Shown here piece by piece: positions 13,099-25,300 of a stretch of DNA of 64,000 nt. The stretch spans positions 1,173,830 to 1,237,829 of the forward strand of contig NW_002060943.1 in the NCBI RefSeq assembly GCF_000150275.1. Reading direction: 5' to 3'. This stretch comes from Trichoplax adhaerens (Eukaryota > Placozoa > Uniplacotomia > Trichoplacea > Trichoplacidae). Every line of letters starts with the position of its first letter. The first letter of the stretch is position 1. The notes beneath the pieces are model-generated. The model was given only the letters and a program-made list of their open reading frames with translations. It was not told the DNA's origin and searched no databases. The translations under genes and the position numbers were made by a program.

Positions 13099-13165
13099 AT
13101 GAAGACAAGACAATCTTTCGAAAGGATCATGATCCTTATCACGATCTGCTTGAGCAGTGTTCAGG
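13099..13165 (+). CDS. orphan first exon encoding a signal peptide
   Basis: ATG at 13099 opens a 22-codon segment, MKTRQSFERIMILITICLSS then VQ, followed by G and a perfect donor GTAAGTCG. The basic start, hydrophobic core and small residues before the end are typical of a secretory signal peptide. The exon ends in phase 1, as do nearly all exons of the Ig/FN3 gene at 22.3-28.1 kb. It could therefore splice in frame to that gene's exon at 22359 or 23359 as an alternative first exon, or start a separate secreted-protein gene whose other exons I did not find. The exon is supported only by its coding and splice features. Confidence 0.45.
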
Positions 13166-16100
13166 GTAAGTCGTTGTAGCCTATATTAGCATGCACTTAC
13201 TACCAAATAGTATGCTCTAACTTACCTGTGGCATATAAAGTGCTATAGTATTAATCAGCGAAGGGTTGCTGTTACTCCTTGAACTAATGCTGATGTTAAC
13301 TAAAATTTTAACTCAAAATATTACCGATTCTATAGTATCTTGATAGTTCATAAATACTAATGAAGACTTGATACTGTAATATCTATTACATTGAGATCTT
13401 AAAAATAGCAATAGGAATGCAAAATAATTGATGATAATCTGATCTTATCATGTATGGCTTTAAATTTTCGATCATAATCTAACCTTAACCCTAAACTAAA
13501 ATACTTTCCATATGATTTCGAGATCGAATTAGGACTTACGTAGTATTAACTGTCGTAGTAAGATTTCTATAACGAATAAGCCATAAAATATTAGCACAGC
13601 AACTCGCTAGTAGTGGTTAGAAATTATATCAAATTATCAGGAGTGATTCAATTCTATTACTAATAAGTAAGATACTGAATGAAAAATTGAACGATACGAT
13701 GACCTTAGTATCCGTTAACGCTGCCCTAATACTGAGAAGATTATTATTAGCTATATTTCCCAATCCCAAGCATCTATGAATCATACGAAATATACAGTAA
13801 AATGCAACGTTAATTGTAATCCATTAGGGTTAAACGAGAAATCATTGAACAAAATTGTGAGATTTTATCCGATCTAAAATCATAGGAAACTAGTAATAAT
13901 TTGTTCGATTACTTGAATAAAGCTAAAACAGATTTCGCAGTTATAAGGATCTGCCTCTAGTTCGTTAAATTTTCACAACTTTCATTGCAAGGACTTGCTG
14001 AATAGTAATGCAAGGCTTATGCTCAAATTATCGATCTCGACTGCTCAATGCGTACCAAGGTTACATAATTTCGTTCTCATGTTGGAAGAGAGGGGAAATA
14101 TCAAATTACAGTATGCATCATTTAATATCTTCGTAGGATTTAGATATCGATATCTGCATATTTTGGCCCTGAGCATAACTTTTCTAATCTGTATCACCTT
14201 TCACGAGTGTCTGAAGGCAAAATTGCATCTATTTTTACTGGCCTTAATAGCATATTCAGATAATCCGTAGCATTATGCAAACCACTATAATGATTAATAT
14301 TTAATGCTTTTAAAATTTAGCCATGCTTATTTTACAAGTGTTGAAGGTGTTATAGATAGTTTTAAATTGAAATATATGTGCGATATATAGCTGCTACACT
14401 ATTTAAATATGAACGCAAATTTTCGTTGGCAAATATCCTATTCTAACACAATACTGCACGGAATTTTGATCTAGCTAACTTTTGAACAATAATTTTTAGA
14501 CTTAAAAAGGCAGATTTTCATTAAAAATAGCTGTCTTTTCTGAAACTTTTCACGGTATACTTTTAGTATTAGTCATATCTGATCAATTTGATCTATTCGA
14601 ATGTCTTTAAAGAGGGTAAATTAAAGGAATATAATACGAATTATTTAGACCATGATTAAGATAGTTATAAACTTCAGTTACTATAGTCGGTGTGGGTTAG
14701 AACTAGTGCAATTCTATTCTTGACTATTTCGGGTATCATAAATAATGCTTTAAATCTGGAATGATTTATTCTTGAAGCTGTAAATGGAAATTAGTAGTAT
14801 ATTAGTTTATCTATTCCACTCTTGCCATAAGGACAGCTTTTTATTTAAAAATATACAGGCATCTATGACATTTTAGTATGGAAATCTTTATGATTGCAAC
14901 ATAAGAGGAACACCTACCCAGGGTAAGATAGCAAGTTGGAATTGATGACGACATTAAATAAAAATTTAGATAGGACATACAAATTTTCTTTTAAAATTTC
15001 TTATATTATCGCCTAAGGGAATTCATTGATTGCGATTACTGTCAATTCTATTATTAGTGCTTTAGGAAAGTGCGACTGCGTTAGGATTCAACTTCCTATT
15101 TGCCTTCTAGCCTTTTCAATTTCTTGAGTTACTATTTTTCAAAGGATAATGCGTAATTTCACCTGCTTCCTTTTTATCTACACAACATTAATCTTGTAAC
15201 ATAATATTTAAGCAAATTTGCCATAGTTTGCGGTTTTATGTTACTACTATATCGCATTCATTAATTAGAATGGCTAGTCTGTTGTTTGCTTACCTATCAT
15301 GCCTTAATTTAATCAACAGCCTCGTGCTAAATCCGTCTATTGTCAAACTACGTACTTTGTACTTTTACGATGAAAGGATAGTTTGTTGTCGTTTACACTT
15401 AGCGTCCCTCAAAAAGGATCAACATTGTTGTGCTTGGCTAAATTATCCTAGCAAGCTCTACTTTAGTAAGCTATTTTATTCTTATAAAATTTGGATGCAA
15501 TACATAGTAGTTAGGACCGAGAATTTCTTTCGTTACTATCAAAGTCTAGGCTAAATTTTTACTCTTAGATATTGTTACCTGGGCACTATAAAATCATTTA
15601 AAATAATATTCCTAGAAACAGAAAGAAAAGATAATCTAAATCTATAATTTCAGTTTTATTTAAAACTTACATTATCCCTTTATTTAGAGCTGTTACTGCC
15701 CATTTAATTGTGCAAAGTTTAACATTGCAGATAAATATTTCAGTAAGATCAAACTTGAACCATCCATCATTTATTAGATTAGAGCTACTGTTTATTGCTT
15801 ATTTCCTTCAAATCTATCGTTTATAGTCCCAATCCCTTTGTAAAATTCTTTTAGTCTGTACACTATTCACTTAGTGAAAAATATTACTTAGCGTACGTCT
15901 TACACGTGTAAATTTAATATTTTAAAAAATTCGCATTTAGATTCACAAAGAGTCCAACTTTTATTTAGTTAATACTATGGTGTTACAGTTGGATTGTTCG
16001 ATACATCTTACCTTGATAGATTTAATGGCATAGTACAAGCTTACTTTAAGTGTTAATAAGCCGATAAGACGGATACACCACTTTTTATTTTATTCATTAC

Positions 16101-17329
16101 AGATCTTAATAATTCTAGTATATATACATTCTAATTATTTTACATCACGTCATTTGAACGATTCATAATCAGTTTAGTTATATCTTATAATTAATATATC
16201 TGTTTCATTTGGACTGATTTGCTTGTCACTACAATTTTAGTATAAAGTAAGACAATTTTTGCTCTTGATAAAATTACCCGCTGTCAGAGAATGTCCTTCA
16301 ATAGTAGCATAAAATTAATTACTTGAAATATGATGACCACAATGCGACCGCAAATAATTCATTACTTAGATTTTTATAATGAGTAGAATAACTATTTACA
16401 ATTAGAATTATCATGTTAATAAGATTGGAATTTAGATCACGTCATTCAATTGATGCCATCCTTTATTTCATATCTGTGATTAAGGGCATAAGCTTCAAGG
16501 GAAGAATGTAAATAAATAACTACTGCACATATGTGACAGTGCAATCGATTGCGCAATTAATCATTTTCACTATTTGCGATGAAATACTATGAAGTGACTA
16601 ACAATATTGCGATAAATCGATTACATTAACCCCCGGTCTTGAATATCGCCGGATGGGATAACCTGATAGAAAAGATACTGACTTGATAGACGCTCTAATT
16701 AGTAAATTGATCAAGCAAAATTAGATATACAATAGCAACGCCTAATCAGACGTTATTGATGTAATGTTATCTAACGATACAATGCATATTTTCTTAGATT
16801 ACAATAGATAAGATAATATGTTAAGTATTGTTATTGCAGTTTATTTCATTATCGAACACAGTCTTTTCTTACCGGTACAATATTGTCGCGGTTATTTTGG
16901 TCTTTTCAGTTTGGGCAGTATGAGCACAAATTCTATATCGATTGTAGTATCTAGTAAGAAGTGGTTGGTTATATATGTCAATATTGTTGACGATTTACGT
17001 ATATCGATTCTTCTTTTCTGGCAAATTTTACTGAGCAAGAAATCGGTGGTGATCTTTGATTACCACCAAAATTAAGTACATGACCATTGTTAGCTATGCG
17101 TAGTGCATCGGATTCTATTTTATTAAATTATACAGAGCTGGAATTGAACGATTATGGTAGAGGGTAATGGAAGCGTTAAACCATTATTAGTAAAATGCAT
17201 GTTAAATGATCTCATACGGGGAATTGAAGGTCATCGTGAAGAGCTACATAGACACTTAGGAATGAAATAGTACAGCAGTATTGCAATTGCTAACTTTAAT
17301 TTTTGTACGTGGACAAATTTACATATAAA

Positions 17330-17960
17330 ATAGGAATTCAATAATTTTGTTGACAGTTCTGTAGATCCTTGGCTATTATTAATAATATGCATATTTTTTA
17401 TCTTCACAAATTACATTTAATCATTTATCGAATGCTGTCGCTGACAGCAATATTGGGGCTTAACAACCCCTATTGATATGCGATTATTATGCATATTGGT
17501 TAATCCCAAAATCATATCTAATAAGGAACTAAATAATATTTTTGAAAGCTACGAAGGCATTTGGCTATTGTTATGATATGTATATTAACTATTAATAACT
17601 ACTTCTATCTCAAAGAGGAATTAATAGCTATCATCAAGAGGCGTATAAGCTCTTAGCAATTGTTGATGGTACCAATATTTACCTGCTTCCTCTGTTCTAT
17701 TTGTAAGGAATAGCAGATTATTATTGAAAACTATCTACTGCAGCTACTCGGTTATCGATAACATTCATATTTACTCGAATTAAATCTAACAAGAAATTGA
17801 AAGCTTACGTTGACATTTATATTTTGTAGTTGGATAATAATGATGATATGTATTCATATTTACCCATATCGCGAAATTACAGCCAACAATGGATTGAAAG
17901 TTATAATTGAAAGCTACATATCTAGCAGCTGCATATTGTTGCTTTCTGTTAGCATATTTA
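17330..17960. repeat. weak diverged repeat, spacing about 190 bp
   Basis: GGCTATTATTAATAATATGC at 17371 recurs as GGCTATTGTTATGATATGTA at 17563 (192 bases on), with a poorer third version near 17831. TTGAAAGCTAC-like blocks recur in the same interval. The similarity is visible but low, so the boundaries are approximate. Confidence 0.35.
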
Positions 17961-19384
17961 TCAATTTTGTTGAATCACATCAAACAAGAGATCCAAAGCC
18001 ATTGTGGAAACTAGATTCCTTTATTAATAAGTACTAGTGATTTTTATGAATGCTCAAATTCGATTATCATGATTATCCTTATGGTGCAATCATTTAAAGG
18101 TAGCACCCACTCTGTTTGTAAGGTGATCTTATACTGGCATTACATATCATGGGCAATCCTCTTTCATGTAGAATTAACCATTTTTTATGATATAAAACTT
18201 ATTATACTCAACCTATTAATTTATAATCGCTAATCGCTACTGAATAACAATTCAAACTCAAGCATGCAGTCAAGCAATACAGATGTACGAGAATATGATA
18301 CCTACATGCCATATTAATTCGAGCCCTCTTACATCTATTTACGGTCTTAAATGGAAAAAAATAGACAAATTGTTTCAATCGAACCCAAATATCGGGCAGT
18401 ATCCCTTCAAAACTAGTTTAGTGCTGGCATAAATCATGATGACTTCTCGGGTGATTATAGAAAGCCCCTTTTCAATTTTTACTCAATCTTTACAATTTAG
18501 ACGAACTTGGGATAGAGGGTTCTAGAGTGGTCCTTGCAAAATTCAATCGATTGAAAATAAATTAAGAACATTTACTTGTATACAGGATATTACTTAATTC
18601 ATAGCTGATTGTCTATCTTACGTTGAGCAGATAATTCCTTACTTTACAGAACCCTTTCAAGGGATTTTAAAACTAAGCGCAAATAGATCATATTAGAATT
18701 AGGATCTATGCTATAACAACGCTAATGACTGGTCTTGTCCAATTTTGTTCTGTACTGCATATTTAAAGGTAGCTGATGAGCTCAATTATAGCATTAATTG
18801 AATTGTGATAGCGGTTCAAGATCATAAATAGGCGGAGAAAAGGTGCGGTTTATTGATACTCAGATGATGAGATGATGATCATTGGAATGTCTTCATTAAC
18901 CAATGACAACACGATGTGATAATTATAGAAATTGGTAAAAATATGACATAATTTTCTACTTCATAAAATGCAGCGTAAGCATTTTATGGGTCAAATCATA
19001 TGACTGATACCTCGATAGGAAATTATAAGTATCAATAAGATCAAACATTTCATTAGACTTTATATTTCCGTACCTTAACCTGATGATTATAATTTATTAT
19101 GGGTGCATAATGCGGGTTGTTATAGGATATATTTAATCCATAATTATAACCTACAGTATCTCCAACTGCTCAAAGTAACAAGCATGCATATTTACTATTG
19201 CCACATGCAATTATATTTAAATGATTTCATTTGAAAATTTAAAGTGATCTCGAGATAGTTTAGGGTATGCGACGGGTTTACCTTAAACAATCAGGTCGTT
19301 TTATTCGCTATTTCTACTTTCCGATGAATACCTTTACTATTGTAAGCAAATTGGGCTTCATTTGCAATACTGACTGATCACTGA

Positions 19385-19800
19385 AAGACTGCTAATTCCC
19401 TGTCACGCATTATTTAGGCGTGATTTGCACTTATTAGATGTGGTAATGGTATGACAGTAGCCTTAGCCCGATCGAAAATAGCTACTGAAATTATGTGAGG
19501 ATATTCTATAATTCTAATTTGTTATAATGAAACTTACAGTAATAGTTTTCATGAAAAAATAGCTTCTATTAATGAATGGCTACTAATTTCTGGAATCATT
19601 ATCGGCGTGCGATTATAATATAAGGCCTTCCTATATTTCTAGTTGATTACAGTGTAATTTCGCATGATGATCTTTATAATATCTCAAGTTATATTGAGGG
19701 ATGATTACTAATTACTAGGCTTGGCATTGGTGTGCCATTATATTAAAAAGATGTCCCGTAGTTCTATAAAGTAACTTTACGATGGTGATCTTTATAGTGA
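19385..19800. repeat. diverged tandem copies, unit about 118 bp
   Basis: Two copies share the block order ACTAATT, TTGGCATTGGTGTGCCATTA-like, CCT/CCCGTA, GATGATCTTTATA. The terminal block TCTTTATA lies at 19671 and again at 19789, 118 bases apart. A third, poorer copy (GCTAATTCCCTGTCACGC and GGCGTGATTTGC) lies near 19390. Confidence 0.4.
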
Positions 19801-22363
19801 GCTATGAAGTATGTTTCAGGTGTGAATTTTGCTCTAAGTTATAATTTCTAGAGGGTAAACTACCGCATATCAAAAATGTACTCGTATTTTAATCAATCGA
19901 TATCCTACTAGATACTGTAATTTTTTTCGTCTATTTTTGTACGTTAACTCTGGCTGAATGCAAAAATAATGCTCTAGGTGTTTGACATTCATTCATAATA
20001 TTCAATCAAGTTAGAATATTGTTTTAGATATATAGTATAATAGTTAGGATAGCATCATTTATTTATCCATCTTTGTTCCGCATTAGAGTAGAGTTGAAGA
20101 TATTTAGGTTTGGTTAACGCTTCCCTAATTAAATGATACGTCTGCAACCTTTAAAGATTGTTCCTAACTAGTGAGCTTTATATCAACATATTATCGTAAT
20201 AGAGGGCATACCTCTACTTAATGATAGCATCATGACATTATGAAATCAAACCTTACATGACTAATCCCGTAGAGCTAGAAAAAAGGATCATCGAGGATAA
20301 TTTCAATACATTGATCACTATAATGTTACTATCTGTTCAATGATGACATCATGTTTGATTTTCATTTTGGAAACTTATCAAATATTCGGTGGCCATATTG
20401 GCTAACTGTGTCAATAATTGTTATCATTCCTCAAATCATACGTTATTATGTCAATAAAATGTGATCTCTCCCTTCTTGATCAATATAATCAACAAGAGCG
20501 TATAAGCTAAAGGTTGATCAATATCATTATCGGTAGTATATATATATAGTTTAAAGGCAATGATGACTATATAGGTAAAGGGACGAAATATTAATTACTC
20601 TCATTACCGGATAATAACAAGACAATTTATAGATTATCCTATCGATTTGAAGTTATATCAATGTTGATTGAAATAAATTTGGATTCAGCTATTTCCATGA
20701 TTGGAATATACATTTCGTAGCTAAATTATAGTTTGTAAACAATTCTATAGCCTCAATAACATCTTTAACATTGCATGCTTTCAGATGATGCAATCAAGGG
20801 AATTGTATAATTTATTGCCTTGATTAGTATGCAAGGCGTTATGAGGGTACTGGATAAAAAAATCAATCAAATATTCCTTTTATTCAACTTGATCAAATTT
20901 AACTTAATATTAAAGGCCAGCGGCATAATTTGATAAAAGTATTTTTCGGTATGATAATTTACGTTATTTTAACTGTGTCTCATAGCAAATTAAATTTTAA
21001 CATTCATATACTCGTACAAGCGTTTACTTATCCACTTGACCGCTATTTGGTAATTTTTTTCGTTTCGTGATCATCAATCAACAACGTGATGACTACGATC
21101 AATCTCACACGAGTATTTAATTGACTTGGAAAGTTGCCAGATTATAATCCTGGCTTTCCATATGGTTCTTAACAATTATTGACAATGATTAGGCCAGAAT
21201 CAATAAATAGTCAATCGTTACTACATGAAAGAAAATCAAAATTGGGTCAATCAAGTTACTACATGTTTTTTGCTGGTCACAGAATGGTTTTCCATCCTGC
21301 ATAGCTTGTATAATTTCGTATTTAGGATGAATAGATTTGTAATGGAATTCGCAGATATTTTCTTTTTATTCTTTGGGTATTTAAATCATCTCTTAATTGA
21401 ATAGACGTGTAGATTACTTGATAAGAAAGAATTCGTGCTGATTAATAACCAGGACCTCCCTTACTGCTATAATTTTTGACAGTAAATCCTCACTTGACCT
21501 TTCTATATATCTGCAGCTTTTAACGCAAGATTTTCATGAAACAGCTCAGCAAATTGAGATCTTGTTTTATGCTATTTCGTCTTAAAATATCAAAATTTCT
21601 ACGTATAATTCGTGTAGAAAACTTTCAAGAATGACGATTCTGACAAAATTACTATAATTCTTTTTTTTTTTAAATATTGAAACTGGCCTAAAAGTCAATA
21701 GCATATCTAATTTTGCAAAATATTGATTGAAGCTGCCCTCTATATCACATAATTTTATGCCTTTTTGCTGTTAGGTTTGTTGTGCATAAGCTAATGATTC
21801 TCATATCACGGTCTTGCAGTATTGATCAGAATACATTTCCGCGCACAATTGTCACAGTTTCTACTAGTTGTAGTTCTGTGGCCACGTTAACACTGCTATA
21901 TTGGTGTATTTGTAGCTTGTATCAGTTGTTCTATCATAATTAGGATATCATCAATTATTGATAATTTTCTCATCATATCAGATGTAAATAGTGTACGGAG
22001 TTTCTCTTGTAATATCAGTTATAGATTATTGTATTATTCTTTCATATTTAAGAATCATTTGATAACTTCTCGTCATTCTAATCAATACTGGATATAATTT
22101 ATTACAATATCAATCATAGCTTTTGCATAACAACTATACCTCTTTATCTATAGGACTTATTCATGAGGTTCTTGCACATAGTTATCTTGATTTATTAGAT
22201 ATTTTTTATCACTGCGTTTATTAATTAAAGCTTGCACTAGCTGTAATGTAAAAATATTCGTATATTTCTACCTTACAACTGCACTTACGACGTACTAATA
22301 TCTTACATTAAGCTGGCTATTTCTTTCATGTCAATCTAAACTGCAACATTAAATTTAGTGATA

Positions 22364-25300
22364 ATGAACCGGTATTTTCTCTTCATCCTTTTCAATCTCA
22401 TAGCCATCTCAAGTCTCGACATAGGCGATCAGAATCAGTTTAATTATAGAAATAATCATAAGGAAGGATATTTCAATTCAAGACTTAAACGTCAAGCCAA
22501 TCCAGTTATAATTAGTGGCAATAATCAAGTAGAACGTAAAGAANNNNNNNNNNNNNNNNNNNNNNNNNNNNNNNNNNNNNNNNNNNNNNNNNNAAAGCTT
22601 TACTATAATGATTCAGCTATTTATACCTGCGTAGCATCCGATCAACATGGTTATAATCAGAAAAGGATCGATCTTAAAGTTAAAGGTAAGATTCAAGTAT
22701 ACATGATCTGAAACAATCAGTTTGTAAAACATATCTATAGCAATCAATTCAAAGAAAAATGCAATTTAGAAAGGTAAAAAAAATAATATTTGCTCTATTT
22801 TATAGTATAGTCTACATGATTATTCAGAATTGAGATACTCTAATAGTTACGAAAGGCGGGAGCAAATTGTAATATCTCTGTTCAAGATCACCTTGTTACT
22901 ATATAACAACCTCAATGTAATTTAGTCAACTCTTACCTCAGATGGCGCTATATCTATTTATCTGGTATAATATTTTTCGGTACTGCCTTTCTGTTTACAA
23001 TAGTAAGCTTTCAATGATTTATAGCAAGTAGGAATAAATAGTGATACTTCTTTGGAGATCATATTGCAAATACATACAGCAAATCTAATCTAGTGTAGAC
23101 GACTATTATTCCAGTAAATGCTCCCTTCATCCTACAGATATACATTTTGCTCTATCCTTTCTGCATATTTTCCCTTTCGGCCCCTTTACTATAGATTTCC
23201 ATACTCAACGTTAAAGAGAAATATGTAAACGGGGTTTTCTTTTGTTCGAGGCCATATTGGTTTATTCATAGCTAATTTGATAATTAGCTACAAAATCATA
23301 GACGTCGAGTAATTTCATGATTAATGAAATTCTCTTATATATATTTTTTCCTAAATAGCTAAGCCACAACTACAACAAGCATTAAGACAAATTGTTAATG
23401 TAGCCATTGGCAATAAAGCTCTACTAGTTTGTACAGTATCAGGCTATCCTCAGCCTAATGTTACATGGAGTAAAAAGAATCCTAGTACCGATATATTGAC
23501 TACTATCAGCAATAATAACACAAGTAAATACCAAGTAGATAGACTTCAAGGCTATTTAACTATTAATGGTATTCAGCAAGAAGATCAAGGAATCTATGTC
23601 TGCATAGCCGCTAATATATATGGTACCGCTAATGGAACTTATCAAGTTATAGTACGACGTAAGTCTATCTAATACTAATTTGCAAATCATGATAATTAAT
23701 CTATCATTTAGCCTTTCATAAATGTATAAATATTCATAATAGATCGCTTTTATTATTAATCCCCATCAGATAAAGCCGAAATTATTAGCCCGCCAAAACA
23801 AACAATTGTCGTTGTTAATAATTTCGCAACTTTAGCATGTACAGCAAAGGGCGATAAAACAGTTGTAATTAAATGGTGGAAGAATAACACAGAAATTAAT
23901 CAGTACCAGCATTCGCGAATAGTTATTCGCAATCGTGTTATCAATCAAGGTAATGATGGTAAATTGTTCCATATCAAGAGCGAACTTGAAATAATGCCAG
24001 CAGTCGTTGAAGATAACGGCAGTTATACCTGCCAGGCTACTAATGGGTATGGTGTAGATAACAGACAGGCTGGCCTCATAGTTCAAAGTAGGTAGAATTT
24101 TACCTGCTTTACATAATTATAAAATTAAGATTTAGATTAATCACAATTGAGTTTAAACCATTAATTTTAGTTACCCAATCGCGCATAATTCTAAAAAGGT
24201 ATAAATAGTAAGCCCTACTAGGTAGTATAGCAGTTAAGTATAGCGTTATATCAGCAATGGCTGCCTTTCTATGGATGACTTAAGTTTATTTTATAATAAT
24301 AAAAGGTTTACTCTTAATTTCAATTCTGCACTTGAAATAATCCAATAAATAATAAAATATGAAAATATAAAAATTGAGTATTACGTATATTCGTAAATAT
24401 AGATTCCGGTTCAGTTTAGGATACCGGTAATTATTGATATTAGAGTTGCAGTAATCGTTGTAGATAATTGCGTCCTTGATTTCAGCTACGGTATTTAATA
24501 TGCGATTAACTGGTATGTAATAAATGAAGAATATGAATGGTATATGCGTAAAATGTGGTATAATTTAGATGAAAGAATTTAGGTTTGAATTAATCGTGAC
24601 ATCTGCCTTCTTTCGTTAGCTTACTTACTTGCTATTAAATAATCCAAATGAGTAATAGAAATTTTAGGATATCAGTACTTGATCGAGTTAAAATGCTTTA
24701 TCTCACGTCTCTAATGCAGTAAAATGAATAAAATATTTAGAATGGTATTAAAAGTTCTCTCGATAAATTTTTTTATCCATGTCAGATATTACGTTTATAA
24801 TTTTACTCAATATTGACCATGATTATTGGTATCATTCTAATTAATTGTATATAAAATTGATGATTGTCTAATGTTTATATAGTACCGTGTTACTTTGATA
24901 TTTCTTCTAAAGCCTTTGTGTATCTTTTTAACAACCAGCTAAGCCGTCGCCTCCAAGTAATTTACAATCCTTCAACGTAACCTCTACTAGTATCATATTA
25001 AGATGGTCTAAACCATTATATTATGGCCATAGCGATTTAACAGAATACAAAATTATCATGCGAAGTCAACTTGAATCTGTAGATTACTTTTCATCGGCTT
25101 CTCCCGATAAGTGGAATACCACTATCAAATCATTGTATCCTGGCGTTCAGTATATCGTAACGATGCAGGCTGTAAATAGCATTGGTACGAGTAAGCGAAG
25201 CCAATCCATCACTGTCAATACTCTAGAAGCAGGTAAATTTTTTTAACAAGAATTATACGTAGCCCACGTCAAAATAATAAGATTTAGTACCATTATATAA

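Larger units (their letters stand above)
13166..22363. other. gene-poor AT-rich interval or very long intron
   Basis: About 9 kb without a recognisable exon. Open frames at 13995-14270, 15228-15554 and 16818-17075 have random-looking, Ile/Leu/Tyr-rich translations and no family match. Degenerate tandem copies occur at 17.33-17.96 kb and 19.38-19.80 kb. If the signal exon at 13099 belongs to the Ig/FN3 gene, this stretch is its first intron. Confidence 0.4.

Noticed and set aside
13995-14270. 91-codon frame in the long interval
   Set aside because: Leu/Ile/Phe-rich as expected from AT-rich noncoding DNA; no similarity noticed and no exon boundaries linking it to the signal exon.
15228-15554. 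108-codon frame
   Set aside because: Longer than average for chance, but the translation lacks family features and has no matching splice sites; kept out of the annotation.
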